From Acidobacteriota bacterium (GTDB lineage: Bacteria; Acidobacteriota; Polarisedimenticolia; Gp22-AA2), in the NCBI GenBank assembly GCA_016202915.1, contig JACQNT010000186.1:1-7054 (forward strand): a stretch of DNA of 7,054 bases, read 5' to 3'. Made by a program: the position numbers and the translations under genes. Below, in pieces: positions 1-6,362 of this stretch. The notes under the pieces were generated by a model. The model did not search any database. It worked only from the letters and a program-made list of their open reading frames with translations, and was not told where the DNA came from. The number at the start of each line of letters is the position of its first letter. Positions within the stretch are counted from its first letter, which is position 1.

Positions 1-369
1 CAGGTCGTGCAGGTGCTCGGCGCCGTGCGGGGAGATGTCGGCCAGGAGGATCGCCGCCGCCGAGGCGGTGGCGTAGGTGAGGCCGATCACCGCCTCCTGG
101 GGCACCCGCTCGTGCTTCGTCCGGGTGAGGGCGAAGATCACCGCCGCCAGGATGGCGAACCCGAGGGAGAAGAAGTAGGCCCCGTCCGATTTCGGGTCGT
201 AGCCGAGGAGGAACGCGACGATGGCCCCGACGGCGGCGATCTGGGCCAGGGCGATGTCCACGAAGATCACCTTGCGGCTGATCACGTGGATCCCGAGGTA
301 GACGTGGATGCTGGACAGGATGAGGCAGGCGAGGAAGGGAAGGAAGAGGACCTCGATCTGCTGCGCCAT
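1..369 (-). CDS. ABC-3 family (ZnuB-like) metal ABC transporter permease, N-terminal part
   Basis: Inner-membrane subunit of a zinc/manganese-type ABC importer; it would form the channel for metal delivered by the binding protein encoded just upstream. The 123 visible codons are open to the window edge, so the C-terminal half or more is missing (the family is usually about 260-300 residues). The translation begins MAQQIEVLFLPFLACLILSS and is strongly hydrophobic with charged turns. It carries the family's early segment VIFVDIALAQIAAVGA (about residues 34-49), then a second hydrophobic hairpin, an EAVIGLTYA stretch, and ends at PHGAEHLHDL, which fits the ABC-3 conserved region. The ATG at 367-369 lies 4 bases after the TAG stop of the binding-protein gene, with GAGG 7 bases ahead, so translation is probably coupled. 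Family assignment is firm; the metal (Zn, Mn or Fe) cannot be told from this part. Confidence 0.9.
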   Translation of the reverse strand, partial: MAQQIEVLFLPFLACLILSSIHVYLGIHVISRKVIFVDIALAQIAAVGAIVAFLLGYDPKSDGAYFFSLGFAILAAVIFALTRTKHERVPQEAVIGLTYATASAAAILLADISPHGAEHLHDL

Positions 370-373
370 CCGG

Positions 374-1480
374 CTACCTCGCGCCCGCCCGGGCGCTTTC
401 TGAGAAGGCCTCGACGAGCCGGTCGGTGACGTAGTCGAATAGCCTGAAGTAGTCGGTCGCCTCGGGCGCCCCGGCAACCTCCAGGGGCAGGGTGAGGACC
501 TCCGCCCCCGTCCGAACCGCCAGCAGATCGGTGGAGCGGTGCTCGACGAACGGGCGCGTCACGATGACCCGCGCGTCCCCCCGCTTGAGGCGCGCGACGA
601 TCTCCTCCAGGTGCTTCGCTGAAGGCTGTATGCCCGGCTTCGGCTCGACGTAGTCGACGACCGCGATCCCGAAGCGGGCTGCGAAGTACGAGTAGTCCCT
701 GTGGTAGGTGATGATCGGTTTCCCCCTCACCGCCTGCATCCTGCCCATCCACCCCCCGAGGCGGGCGCGCAGCGGCGCCCCGCCGATCGCGGTGCCGTCG
801 AGGAAGGCGTCGAGCGTCCCGGCTGCGGCCTCGCGGGCCAGCTTGGCGCCGCCGGCGAGGTCCACCAGGTCCTTCCCGAAAACCGCCTCGTGCAGCCTCC
901 TCACGAAGGCCCTTCTCGCGTCTTCATAAAGAGGCGCGGAGGCCGGGTCGGCGCGCTTGAGCGCCTCGGCGATCGTTCCGGCGACCGTCTCGGCGTTGAG
1001 GGGATCGGTCAGGTAGTGCGGGTTGCCGTAGGGGTGCACGTCCCCTTCAGCCCGGCTGAGGACCGCCGGAATCTCCACGACCGGGATGCCGGCGGAGCAG
1101 TCGATATACCCCTGCGCGCCCTGGAGGATCCTGGCGTTCCGGGCCCCCTGGGTGATGGGGGGGATCCAGCCGATCTCCAGGTCGAGACCGTTGACGAGAA
1201 GGAGGTCGGCGTTGCGCAGCCGGACCATGTAGCTCGGCTTCGGATCGACGAAGTGCGCATCCTGGGTGCCGACGGCGATGGTCGTGAGCTCGATCCGATC
1301 GCCGCCCACGGCGGAGGCGATCGCTCCCAGGTTGGGGAGCGAAGCGACCACCCGGACGCGGCCCTCGCGGGCCAGGATCGTCCCTTGCTGAAGCCCTCCC
1401 AGGGCCACGATCAGCGCGATCAGTCGCGGGAGGATCACGGGCATGCGGCTTCGCGGGGTCGTCATCGTCATCCTCGGCAC
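374..1480 (-). CDS. Periplasmic Zn/Mn-type substrate-binding protein (ZnuA-like)
   Basis: Captures a divalent metal in the periplasm and hands it to the ABC-3 permease encoded next. The product is 368 residues, slightly longer than usual. Residues 1-37 form a Sec-type signal (basic start, hydrophobic 17-30); there is no lipobox Cys, so it should be a soluble periplasmic protein. The mature part starts with RVRVVASLPNLGAIASAVGG, typical of cluster A-I binding proteins. Candidate metal ligands follow the family spacing: H76 (QDAHFVDPKPS), H155 (GNPHYLTDP), H260 (TYHRDYSYFAARFG) and an acidic or His residue at E313/H314 (PFVEHRS). The long His-rich loop of many ZnuA proteins is absent; only D147 and H149 precede H155. 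The start is GTG at 1478-1480, with GGAGG 5 bases ahead; ATG at 1469-1471 is an alternative. The gene begins 10 bases after the outer-membrane protein gene ends. Zn is the likeliest metal, Mn possible. Confidence 0.92.
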   Translation of the reverse strand: MPRMTMTTPRSRMPVILPRLIALIVALGGLQQGTILAREGRVRVVASLPNLGAIASAVGGDRIELTTIAVGTQDAHFVDPKPSYMVRLRNADLLLVNGLDLEIGWIPPITQGARNARILQGAQGYIDCSAGIPVVEIPAVLSRAEGDVHPYGNPHYLTDPLNAETVAGTIAEALKRADPASAPLYEDARRAFVRRLHEAVFGKDLVDLAGGAKLAREAAAGTLDAFLDGTAIGGAPLRARLGGWMGRMQAVRGKPIITYHRDYSYFAARFGIAVVDYVEPKPGIQPSAKHLEEIVARLKRGDARVIVTRPFVEHRSTDLLAVRTGAEVLTLPLEVAGAPEATDYFRLFDYVTDRLVEAFSESARAGAR

Positions 1481-1485
1481 CTGAT

Positions 1486-1490
1486 CCTCC
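1486..1490 (-). promoter_or_regulatory. Shine-Dalgarno site of the binding-protein gene
   Basis: Read on the - strand, GGAGG occupies the whole gap between the upstream TGA stop (1491-1493) and the GTG start (1478-1480), 5 bases from that GTG. It supports GTG as the start rather than the ATG three codons later, which would sit 14 bases away. It also suggests that ribosomes finishing the outer-membrane protein reinitiate here. Confidence 0.7.
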
Positions 1491-2873
1491 TCAGAACTTG
1501 TGGGCGGCGTGGACGCCGATCGTCGGGATCCACTGGATGAAAATCTCGTCGTCGCTCGCGCGGCCGTCGAAGCGCGCGGCGGCCGGATCGTTCCGCCCGG
1601 TGCGCTTGTACTGGAAGCGGATCTCCTGGAACTCCGACGGCTGGAAGCGCAGGACGACGGACCCCGCGCGCTCGATCGCGTCGGGATCGTCGGGGAGTTC
1701 CGAGTAGTCCAGGCGGGTCCCGATCCGCCAGCGCTTGCGGAACTGGTACTCCGCGTAGGTGTAGGCCCCCCAGGCCCGGGCGGTCGCGAGTTCCAGGGCC
1801 GGCAAGCGCAGCACCTCGAGGCGCCGGCGGCTGCGCAGGAACTCCGTCTGCCAGGTGAAGGAGCGCAGGGTGTTGACGGTCAGAGGCTTCCACTTGTAGG
1901 TGAGGTCGATCCCCTGGAGGGAGGAGGCGAGGCCCCGGCGGGGCTCGAGAATGGGGCCGAACTGCTCGATGTCCTGGAGGAGCTTCTCCGTCGCCCCCCC
2001 GTTGCCGTAGATCCCGGTGATCCCGGCCTCGAGCGAGGCATCGGGGCTGGCGGGGATGAAGACGCGGAGGCGCTCGAGGAAGAGGGGGTCGCTTCGCCGG
2101 CTGTTGAAGGCGACCTCGTTCCCCGTACTCGCCACCTCGGTGACCGACTCGATGAACAGGTCGGCGGGGTTGGGGACCAGGGCGCTGAGGGAGAAGCCGT
2201 CGCCGCGCAGGTTCTCCCCCAGGAAGTTCCGCAGGACGTTCGGCAGGTCGACCGTGAAGAAGGCGTGCTCGTGGAGCGGGTTCCATCTTCCCAGGGCGCT
2301 GCGGAAGCGGCCTCCCTTGAGTTGCAGCGAGTGCGGCAGCGAGAGGGTCGTGACGTACGCCTCCTCGAAATCGGGGCTCTCGCCGGCGGGGATCGTCACG
2401 ACGATGTTGACCTTGGCGTAGGGGTCGGCCGCCGCCTCCAGGACGATCTCCCCCTCGCTCAGGCTGAAGCCGTCCGACTCGCGGCGGGACCTGAGGGAGC
2501 TGTTCCCGACCAGCTGGAACACGCCGCTGATCGCGGGGTTCAGGAGATTGGGCGACTGCGCCGGCCGGGGCACGGCGGGCGTAGGCGCCGTCGGTGACGC
2601 CCCCGGCACCTCCGGGGCCGCCCCGGGCGCCGCGGGGGGCGCTTGGGGCGCGGCGGCCGGCGCGAGCGCCTCGACCCGTGCCTGCAGCGCTCTGATCTGA
2701 TCGCGCAGCGCCCGGATCTCGCGCCGCAACGCCGCCACCTCTTCTTTGCTGACGATGTTCTCGCCGGCGATCTCCTCTTCAGCCGCGACCATTCCGGCCG
2801 GCGCCTCCTGGAGCAGCGCGAGGGCGGCCAGTACGGCGGCCCCCGTCCGTGCATGTCTTGATCGCATCATCAT
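1491..2873 (-). CDS. Outer-membrane beta-barrel protein with N-terminal coiled coil, likely metal-uptake channel
   Basis: Probable outer-membrane channel feeding the metal importer encoded downstream; the function is inferred from architecture and position. The 460-residue product has a signal peptide (about 1-31, hydrophobic core AAVLAALALL, cleavage near MVAA-EEE). A short coiled coil follows (about 43-70, EEVAALRREIRALRDQIRAL), then a Pro/Ala-rich linker (about 71-109), then a C-terminal domain with alternating polar/hydrophobic segments (about 113-460) that ends in Phe, the usual BAM recognition residue. I see no TonB box or plug domain. A His-bearing stretch LHEHAFF (H201, H203) is notable. 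The layout recalls porins of the LbtU/DcaP type, which also have an N-terminal coil, but I cannot assign a named family. The ATG at 2871-2873 was chosen because AGGAG lies 7 bases ahead and a good signal peptide follows; an in-frame GTG at 2984 would add 37 Arg/Pro-rich residues that spoil it. It is the first gene of the tight three-gene metal set. Confidence 0.78.
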   Translation of the reverse strand: MMMRSRHARTGAAVLAALALLQEAPAGMVAAEEEIAGENIVSKEEVAALRREIRALRDQIRALQARVEALAPAAAPQAPPAAPGAAPEVPGASPTAPTPAVPRPAQSPNLLNPAISGVFQLVGNSSLRSRRESDGFSLSEGEIVLEAAADPYAKVNIVVTIPAGESPDFEEAYVTTLSLPHSLQLKGGRFRSALGRWNPLHEHAFFTVDLPNVLRNFLGENLRGDGFSLSALVPNPADLFIESVTEVASTGNEVAFNSRRSDPLFLERLRVFIPASPDASLEAGITGIYGNGGATEKLLQDIEQFGPILEPRRGLASSLQGIDLTYKWKPLTVNTLRSFTWQTEFLRSRRRLEVLRLPALELATARAWGAYTYAEYQFRKRWRIGTRLDYSELPDDPDAIERAGSVVLRFQPSEFQEIRFQYKRTGRNDPAAARFDGRASDDEIFIQWIPTIGVHAAHKF

Positions 2874-2880
2874 CTGGTGG

Positions 2881-2885
2881 CTCCT
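2881..2885 (-). promoter_or_regulatory. Shine-Dalgarno site that fixes the outer-membrane protein start
   Basis: AGGAG on the - strand is 7 bases upstream of the ATG at 2871-2873, the first of three consecutive ATG codons. An earlier in-frame ATG (2892-2894) and GTG (2982-2984) have no comparable site, and both would place the hydrophobic signal segment too far from the N-terminus. Confidence 0.65.
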
Positions 2886-2942
2886 GTCGACCATCGGGGC
2901 CCTTGAAGCGTACGGCGCGGTTCGCTCCTGGATGGGACGCCG

Positions 2943-2978
2943 CCGTTCCGGCCCCGGGCCCAGCGCGCGTCGGAACGG
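2943..2978 (-). promoter_or_regulatory. Inverted repeat in the gap before the outer-membrane protein gene
   Basis: CCGTTCCG (2943-2950) and CGGAACGG (2971-2978) are perfect reverse complements, 8 bp each, separated by a 20-base G+C-rich spacer. The structure lies in the 126-base gap (2874-2999) between the small His/CxxC protein and the outer-membrane protein gene, 21 bases after the former's stop. It could be a weak attenuator or terminator (no T-run follows on the - strand) or an operator for a metal regulator. It does not resemble the A+T-rich Zur or Fur boxes of proteobacteria. I saw no convincing -35/-10 pair in the rest of this gap. Confidence 0.35.
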
Positions 2979-2999
2979 GCCCACGCAGGAGAACTTGCC

Positions 3000-3308
3000 T
3001 CAGGACAGGGTCGGAGGGGCGCGGAGGGGGTTCAGGGAGCGCGCCCGCGGCAGCAGGACACGGCCGGCCGAAGCCGTGGGGGTGGCGGATCGGGGGGGTT
3101 GGGGCAACAGATGGGCTTCGCTGGGCTGCACCACGACCGGGGCCTGCAGCGCCTTGCAGGCGTAGCAGTCGCGCTGCATCGGCTTGTGTGGCGCCGCGGC
3201 ATGCAGGACCGAGAGCGCCAGGATCACCAGCAGGAGACCCGCGCACCACGGAGCCCAGCCCGCCCTCGTCGAACGTCGCATCGATGGCCTCAGCGAACGA
3301 TCGTTCAT
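3000..3308 (-). CDS. Small membrane-anchored protein with His/Met/CxxC cluster, unknown function
   Basis: I do not recognise a named family with certainty. The 102-residue product has a basic N-terminus and one hydrophobic segment (about 20-38, WCAGLLLVILALSVLHAAA), which is either a signal peptide or a membrane anchor. Immediately after comes a cluster of potential metal ligands: H36, H41, M44, C48 and C51 (APHKPMQRDCYACKAL). The remaining half is Pro/Arg-rich, probably disordered, with H66. This TM-His-CxxC layout recalls small DUF2946-like proteins often found near metal transport genes; that link is tentative. The gene starts 23 bases after the ATPase stop, so it is probably in the same operon. 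The ATG at 3306-3308 has GGGGGTG 9 bases ahead; a second ATG at 3279-3281 has GAGG 6 bases ahead and gives a 93-residue protein with a neater signal sequence. A periplasmic metal or redox role is plausible but unproven. Confidence 0.68.
   Translation of the reverse strand: MNDRSLRPSMRRSTRAGWAPWCAGLLLVILALSVLHAAAPHKPMQRDCYACKALQAPVVVQPSEAHLLPQPPRSATPTASAGRVLLPRARSLNPLRAPPTLS
3295..3306. repeat. 12-bp perfect palindrome at the start of the small CxxC protein gene
   Basis: GAACGATCGTTC reads the same on both strands and overlaps codons 1-5 of the longer form of the small protein. It could be an operator half-site pair, or simply a chance result of the coding sequence (Asn-Asp-Arg-Ser). No second copy was noticed in the window. 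Confidence 0.3.
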
Positions 3309-3331
3309 GCTACTGCACACCCCCGGGGTTG

Positions 3332-4201
3332 TCAAAAGCGGCCCCCGGCCCGATACCCGGACGGGCTCCTGCGGTCGAGCGGCGTCCTCGGGATCACGAA
3401 GGGGGCGCCGGTCGCCGGATCGCGCTCCACGGCCGCCTCCGTCTCGTACACCTCGCGGATCAGGTCGGGGGTGAGGACCTCCTGCGGGGAGCCGTCGGCG
3501 GCGACGCGGCCGTGATGCAGGACGATCAGGCGCGAGGCGTAGCGGGCCGCCATGTTCAGGTCGTGGCTGACGGCGATCACGGTCAGGCTCCGCTCGCCGT
3601 TCAGGCGGCGGAGGATCTCGTGGATCTGCAGGCGGTGCTTCAGATCGAGGAATGCGGTCGGCTCGTCGAGCATCATGACGCGCGGTTCCTGGGCCAGCGC
3701 CCGCGCGATCAGGGCGCGCTGGCGCTCGCCGCTGGAGAGCGCCTGCAACCCCCTCTCCTCGCATCCTGCGAGGTCCATCTCCCGCAGGGCGGCGCGCGCC
3801 GCCGCGAAGTCCTCCGGGCGCTCCAGCCCCCAGGGGCCCAGGTGGGGCGCCCGTCCCATGAGCACCACCTCCAGGAGGGAGAAATTGAACAGCAGGCGCG
3901 ACTCCTGCGGGACGATGGCGATGTCGCGCGCCCGCTCGCGCGCCCGGAACGAGCGGACGGGGCGGCCGTCGAAAATCACTTCGCCGGCGTCCGGCGCCAG
4001 GATCCCGCCGAGGAGCCTCACGAGGGTCGTCTTGCCCGACCCGTTCGGCCCCAGGATCCCGACCGACTCGCCCCCGGCGATCCGGAGCGACAGGTCCTGG
4101 AAGAGGGAGAACGCCGCGCCGGGATGGCGGAAGGACACGCTCCGGGCCGCGAGGATCGCCGGGCACCCGCCGGCCGCGTCAGTCGGAATAGGCCGCTCCA
4201 C
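3332..4201 (-). CDS. ABC transporter ATP-binding protein, FecE/BtuD/HmuV type
   Basis: Cytoplasmic ATPase that powers import through the adjoining FecCD-type permease; substrates of the class are ferric siderophores, haem or cobalamin. All motifs are intact in the 289 residues: Walker A GPNGSGKTT (51-59), Q-loop VPQE (Q99), signature LSSGE (155-159), Walker B VMMLDE (175-180) and the switch His in VSHD (H213). The stretch LLEVVLMGRAPHLG (109-122) is typical of this importer subgroup. The C-terminus (about 270-289) is an Arg/Pro-rich tail beyond the usual end, so the protein is slightly longer than the common 250-270. The start is a GTG at 4199-4201, overlapping the permease gene by 23 bases with no clear Shine-Dalgarno site; translation coupled to the permease is likely. 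The conserved fold begins near residue 16, so the exact start is uncertain. The substrate cannot be read from the sequence. Confidence 0.95.
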   Translation of the reverse strand: MERPIPTDAAGGCPAILAARSVSFRHPGAAFSLFQDLSLRIAGGESVGILGPNGSGKTTLVRLLGGILAPDAGEVIFDGRPVRSFRARERARDIAIVPQESRLLFNFSLLEVVLMGRAPHLGPWGLERPEDFAAARAALREMDLAGCEERGLQALSSGERQRALIARALAQEPRVMMLDEPTAFLDLKHRLQIHEILRRLNGERSLTVIAVSHDLNMAARYASRLIVLHHGRVAADGSPQEVLTPDLIREVYETEAAVERDPATGAPFVIPRTPLDRRSPSGYRAGGRF

Positions 4202-5228
4202 GCTGGGATCGGTACAGCCAGATGAAAAAGGGGCCGCCGCAGAGTGCGGTGAGGACCCCCACCGGGATCTCCGTCGGTGCCAGCACGGTGCGGGCCGCCG
4301 TGTCGGCGACCAGGAGGAAGAGGGCGCCCGCCAGGGCGGAGGCGGGGATCAGGAGACGGTGATCCGGACCGAACAGCAGCCGCGCCGCGTGCGGCACGAT
4401 CAGGCCGACGAAGCCGATGAGGCCGGTGACCGAGACGACGGCCGCGGTCACGAGCGAGGCCAGGACGAGGGCGACGACGCGGGTGCGCTCGACCACGACC
4501 CCGAGGGACCGGGCGGCGTCCTCCCCGGCGGCCAGAAGGTTGAGATCGCGGCCGAGGAGGGCGACGGCGGCGATACCCAGGACAAGGACGATCGCCAGGA
4601 TCCCGATCAGCGGGTACCCCTCGACCGGAACGTTGCCGACCATCCAGAGCATCACCCCGTGCAGCCGGGAGGCCCCCACCACCGTCTGGATCAGGAGGAT
4701 GATCGCCAGGTAGAGGGTGTTCAGGACGACGCCGATCAGCAGCATCGGGTAGGAGGCGATCCGGCCGTGCACGCGCGACAGGAGGAAGATGAACGCGACG
4801 GTCGCCGCCGCGCCGGCGAAGGCGGCCGCCTGCCGCACCGGCAGGAACGGCAGGAGGGCGTGCAGCCCCGCGGCGGAGGCGGCGATGAAGCCGAGCGCCG
4901 CCCCGCCGGAGATCCCGAGGACGTACGGGTCGGCGAGCGGGTTGCGCAGGACCCCCTGGAAGACGGCCCCGGCCGCGCCGAGCGCCGCCCCGGCGAGCAC
5001 CGCCATCAGGACGCGGGGGAGCCGCACGCGGAGGATCATCACAGACGCAAGATCCGGTTCCGTGCCGGACGGCCGGGACCCATCCGGCGTGCCGCCGGCG
5101 GGCCGCGCCAGGTCGAACACCGTGTAGCCGCTGCTGCCGATGCTGGCGCAGACGCCGACGCCCAGCGCCAGCAGGGCGGAGAGAAGCGCCAGCGAGGCCG
5201 CGAGGCGCCGGGCGGTCAGCGGGGGCAC
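4179..5228 (-). CDS. FecCD/BtuC-family ABC transporter permease
   Basis: Inner-membrane channel subunit for iron-siderophore, haem or cobalamin uptake; expected to work as a homodimer with two copies of the neighbouring ATPase. The product is 349 residues, normal for the family, and mostly hydrophobic, fitting about ten membrane helices. Hallmarks are present: RLPRVLMAVLAGAALGAAGA (69-88), QGVLRNPLADPYVLGISGGA (91-110), the ATPase-contact region LLAAGEDAARSLGV (231-244), GLIGFVGLIVPHAAR (269-283) and EIPVGVLTALCGGPFFIW (320-337). The loop after helix 1 (about 42-60) is rich in Gly/Pro/Ser. The start is GTG at 5226-5228, with GGGAGA 5 bases ahead, 22 bases after the protease stop. No FecCD-type periplasmic binding protein is encoded next to it, which is unusual since these permeases normally sit beside one. 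Confidence 0.95.
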   Translation of the reverse strand: MPPLTARRLAASLALLSALLALGVGVCASIGSSGYTVFDLARPAGGTPDGSRPSGTEPDLASVMILRVRLPRVLMAVLAGAALGAAGAVFQGVLRNPLADPYVLGISGGAALGFIAASAAGLHALLPFLPVRQAAAFAGAAATVAFIFLLSRVHGRIASYPMLLIGVVLNTLYLAIILLIQTVVGASRLHGVMLWMVGNVPVEGYPLIGILAIVLVLGIAAVALLGRDLNLLAAGEDAARSLGVVVERTRVVALVLASLVTAAVVSVTGLIGFVGLIVPHAARLLFGPDHRLLIPASALAGALFLLVADTAARTVLAPTEIPVGVLTALCGGPFFIWLYRSQRGAAYSD

Positions 5229-5250
5229 GGCCGTCTCCCGCGCGTCGCCA

Positions 5251-6354
5251 TCAAGCTCCCAGGCCGGATCGGACCTGGAAGAGCTTCATCACGTCCCGGC
5301 GGCTCAGGATCCCGACGATCTCCCCGGAGTCGACGACGGGCAGGCGGCCGGCGTCGCAGCGGATCATCTTCTCGAGCGCGGCGAAGCAGTCCTCCTCGGG
5401 GTCGAGGGCGCACACTCCCTCGGCGGGCGTCATCACCTGCCGCACCGGCATCCGGACCCAGTCGTCGCGGGGGACGCTCTTGACCTGCTCCAGCGAGACC
5501 ATGCCGGCGAGCCGCCCGTCGCCCCAGGAGACGGGGAAGCTGCCGTGCGGGTGCCGGTAGAAGTAGTCGTTGACGAGCTCCTCCAGGCTGGCGTGAGCGG
5601 GAACCGCGATCACCTCTCGGGTCATCCGCTCACGGACGCGGACGCCGGACAGAAGGTCCTTGAGGAGCGCCGTCTGGTAGGAGGATCCGGCCGCCTGGTT
5701 AAGGAACATGCCGATCAGAATCATCCACATCCCGCCCAGCGTCGCCCCCTTGATCAGGCTCACCAGCCCGAGCCCCATCAGGGCGTAGCCGACGACCGAT
5801 CCGGCACGACCGGCGGTGCGGGTGGCCGACAGGAGATCGCGGCGGCGCCACCAGAGCCAGGCGCGCAGGATCCGGCCTCCGTCCAGGGGGAAGCCCGGCA
5901 CCAGGTTGAAGATCCCGAGAGCCAGGTTGATCGTCGCGAGGTACTCCACCACGAGCGGCCCGCCGGGGACCAGGGACGGGAGAGCGGTTCTTTGGAGTCC
6001 CCAGAACAGCGCTGCCAGACTGATGCTCGTCAGGGGCCCGGCTACGGCGATCCGGAATTCCGAGCGCGGATTGTGCGGCTCCGCCGCCATCTCCGACACG
6101 CCGCCGAACAGGAACAGCCGGATGCGCGGCACGGGGATCCCGGCCCGCCGGGCGAGCAGGGCGTGCGACAGCTCGTGGACCAGGACGGAGGCGAAGAGGA
6201 GGACGCCGGCGACCGCGCCCAGGGTCCAGGCCTCCGCCCCGGTGATCGAGGCGTCGGCGGCGGGGAAGTAGCCGGTCGCCAGGCTCCAGACGACCAGCGC
6301 GAAGACGAACAGCCAGGTGGGATCAATGACGATCCGGATCCCGGCGATCCGCAT
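5251..6354 (-). CDS. Site-2 protease (M50 family) with two CBS domains
   Basis: Intramembrane zinc metalloprotease of the S2P class, which cleaves membrane-spanning substrates such as anti-sigma factors or regulators; the substrate here is unknown. The product is 367 residues. The zinc site is HELSH (H60, E61, H64) in the second membrane segment, followed by LFLFGGVSEMAAEP and, further on, NLVPGFPLDGGR, which supplies the third ligand (D158). Two CBS domains follow (about 240-296, starting VRERMTREVIAV, and about 305-360, starting VRQVMTP and ending near GILSRRDVMKLF); in this subgroup CBS pairs are thought to sense adenine nucleotides. No PDZ domain is present. The ATG at 6352-6354 begins MRIAGIRIVIDPTW, the usual family start, and has AAGGAT 8 bases ahead; the in-frame GTG or ATG near 6453 would overlap the divergent glycosylase gene and precede the predicted promoter. 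It heads the leftward gene block. Confidence 0.93.
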   Translation of the reverse strand: MRIAGIRIVIDPTWLFVFALVVWSLATGYFPAADASITGAEAWTLGAVAGVLLFASVLVHELSHALLARRAGIPVPRIRLFLFGGVSEMAAEPHNPRSEFRIAVAGPLTSISLAALFWGLQRTALPSLVPGGPLVVEYLATINLALGIFNLVPGFPLDGGRILRAWLWWRRRDLLSATRTAGRAGSVVGYALMGLGLVSLIKGATLGGMWMILIGMFLNQAAGSSYQTALLKDLLSGVRVRERMTREVIAVPAHASLEELVNDYFYRHPHGSFPVSWGDGRLAGMVSLEQVKSVPRDDWVRMPVRQVMTPAEGVCALDPEEDCFAALEKMIRCDAGRLPVVDSGEIVGILSRRDVMKLFQVRSGLGA

Positions 6355-6362
6355 CAAGTTGT

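Noticed and set aside
2874..2984. A longer outer-membrane protein starting at the GTG at 2984
   Set aside because: It would add 37 Arg/Pro-rich residues before the signal peptide, lacks a ribosome site, and would consume the gap containing the inverted repeat.
2874..2999. Zur or Fur box before the metal genes
   Set aside because: No A+T-rich dyad of the known proteobacterial type is present here; only the G+C-rich inverted repeat was found.
3309..4166. The small CxxC protein as the tail of a 388-residue - strand protein
   Set aside because: The upstream part is an out-of-frame reading of the ATPase gene. Only the part from 3308 down has a plausible start, signal segment and motif.
2849..4225. 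A 458-codon + strand frame, and similar frames at 701-1540, 1500-2597 and 5140-6510
   Set aside because: These have shadow-type composition, no recognisable domain, and overlap well-supported genes on the other strand.
3552..5483. A 643-codon open frame on the + strand, antisense to the ATPase and FecCD permease
   Set aside because: Its translation is Arg/Gly/Asp/Pro-rich low-complexity with no domain or membrane pattern. Long antisense frames are expected where G+C is this high, and the - strand genes carry complete family motifs.
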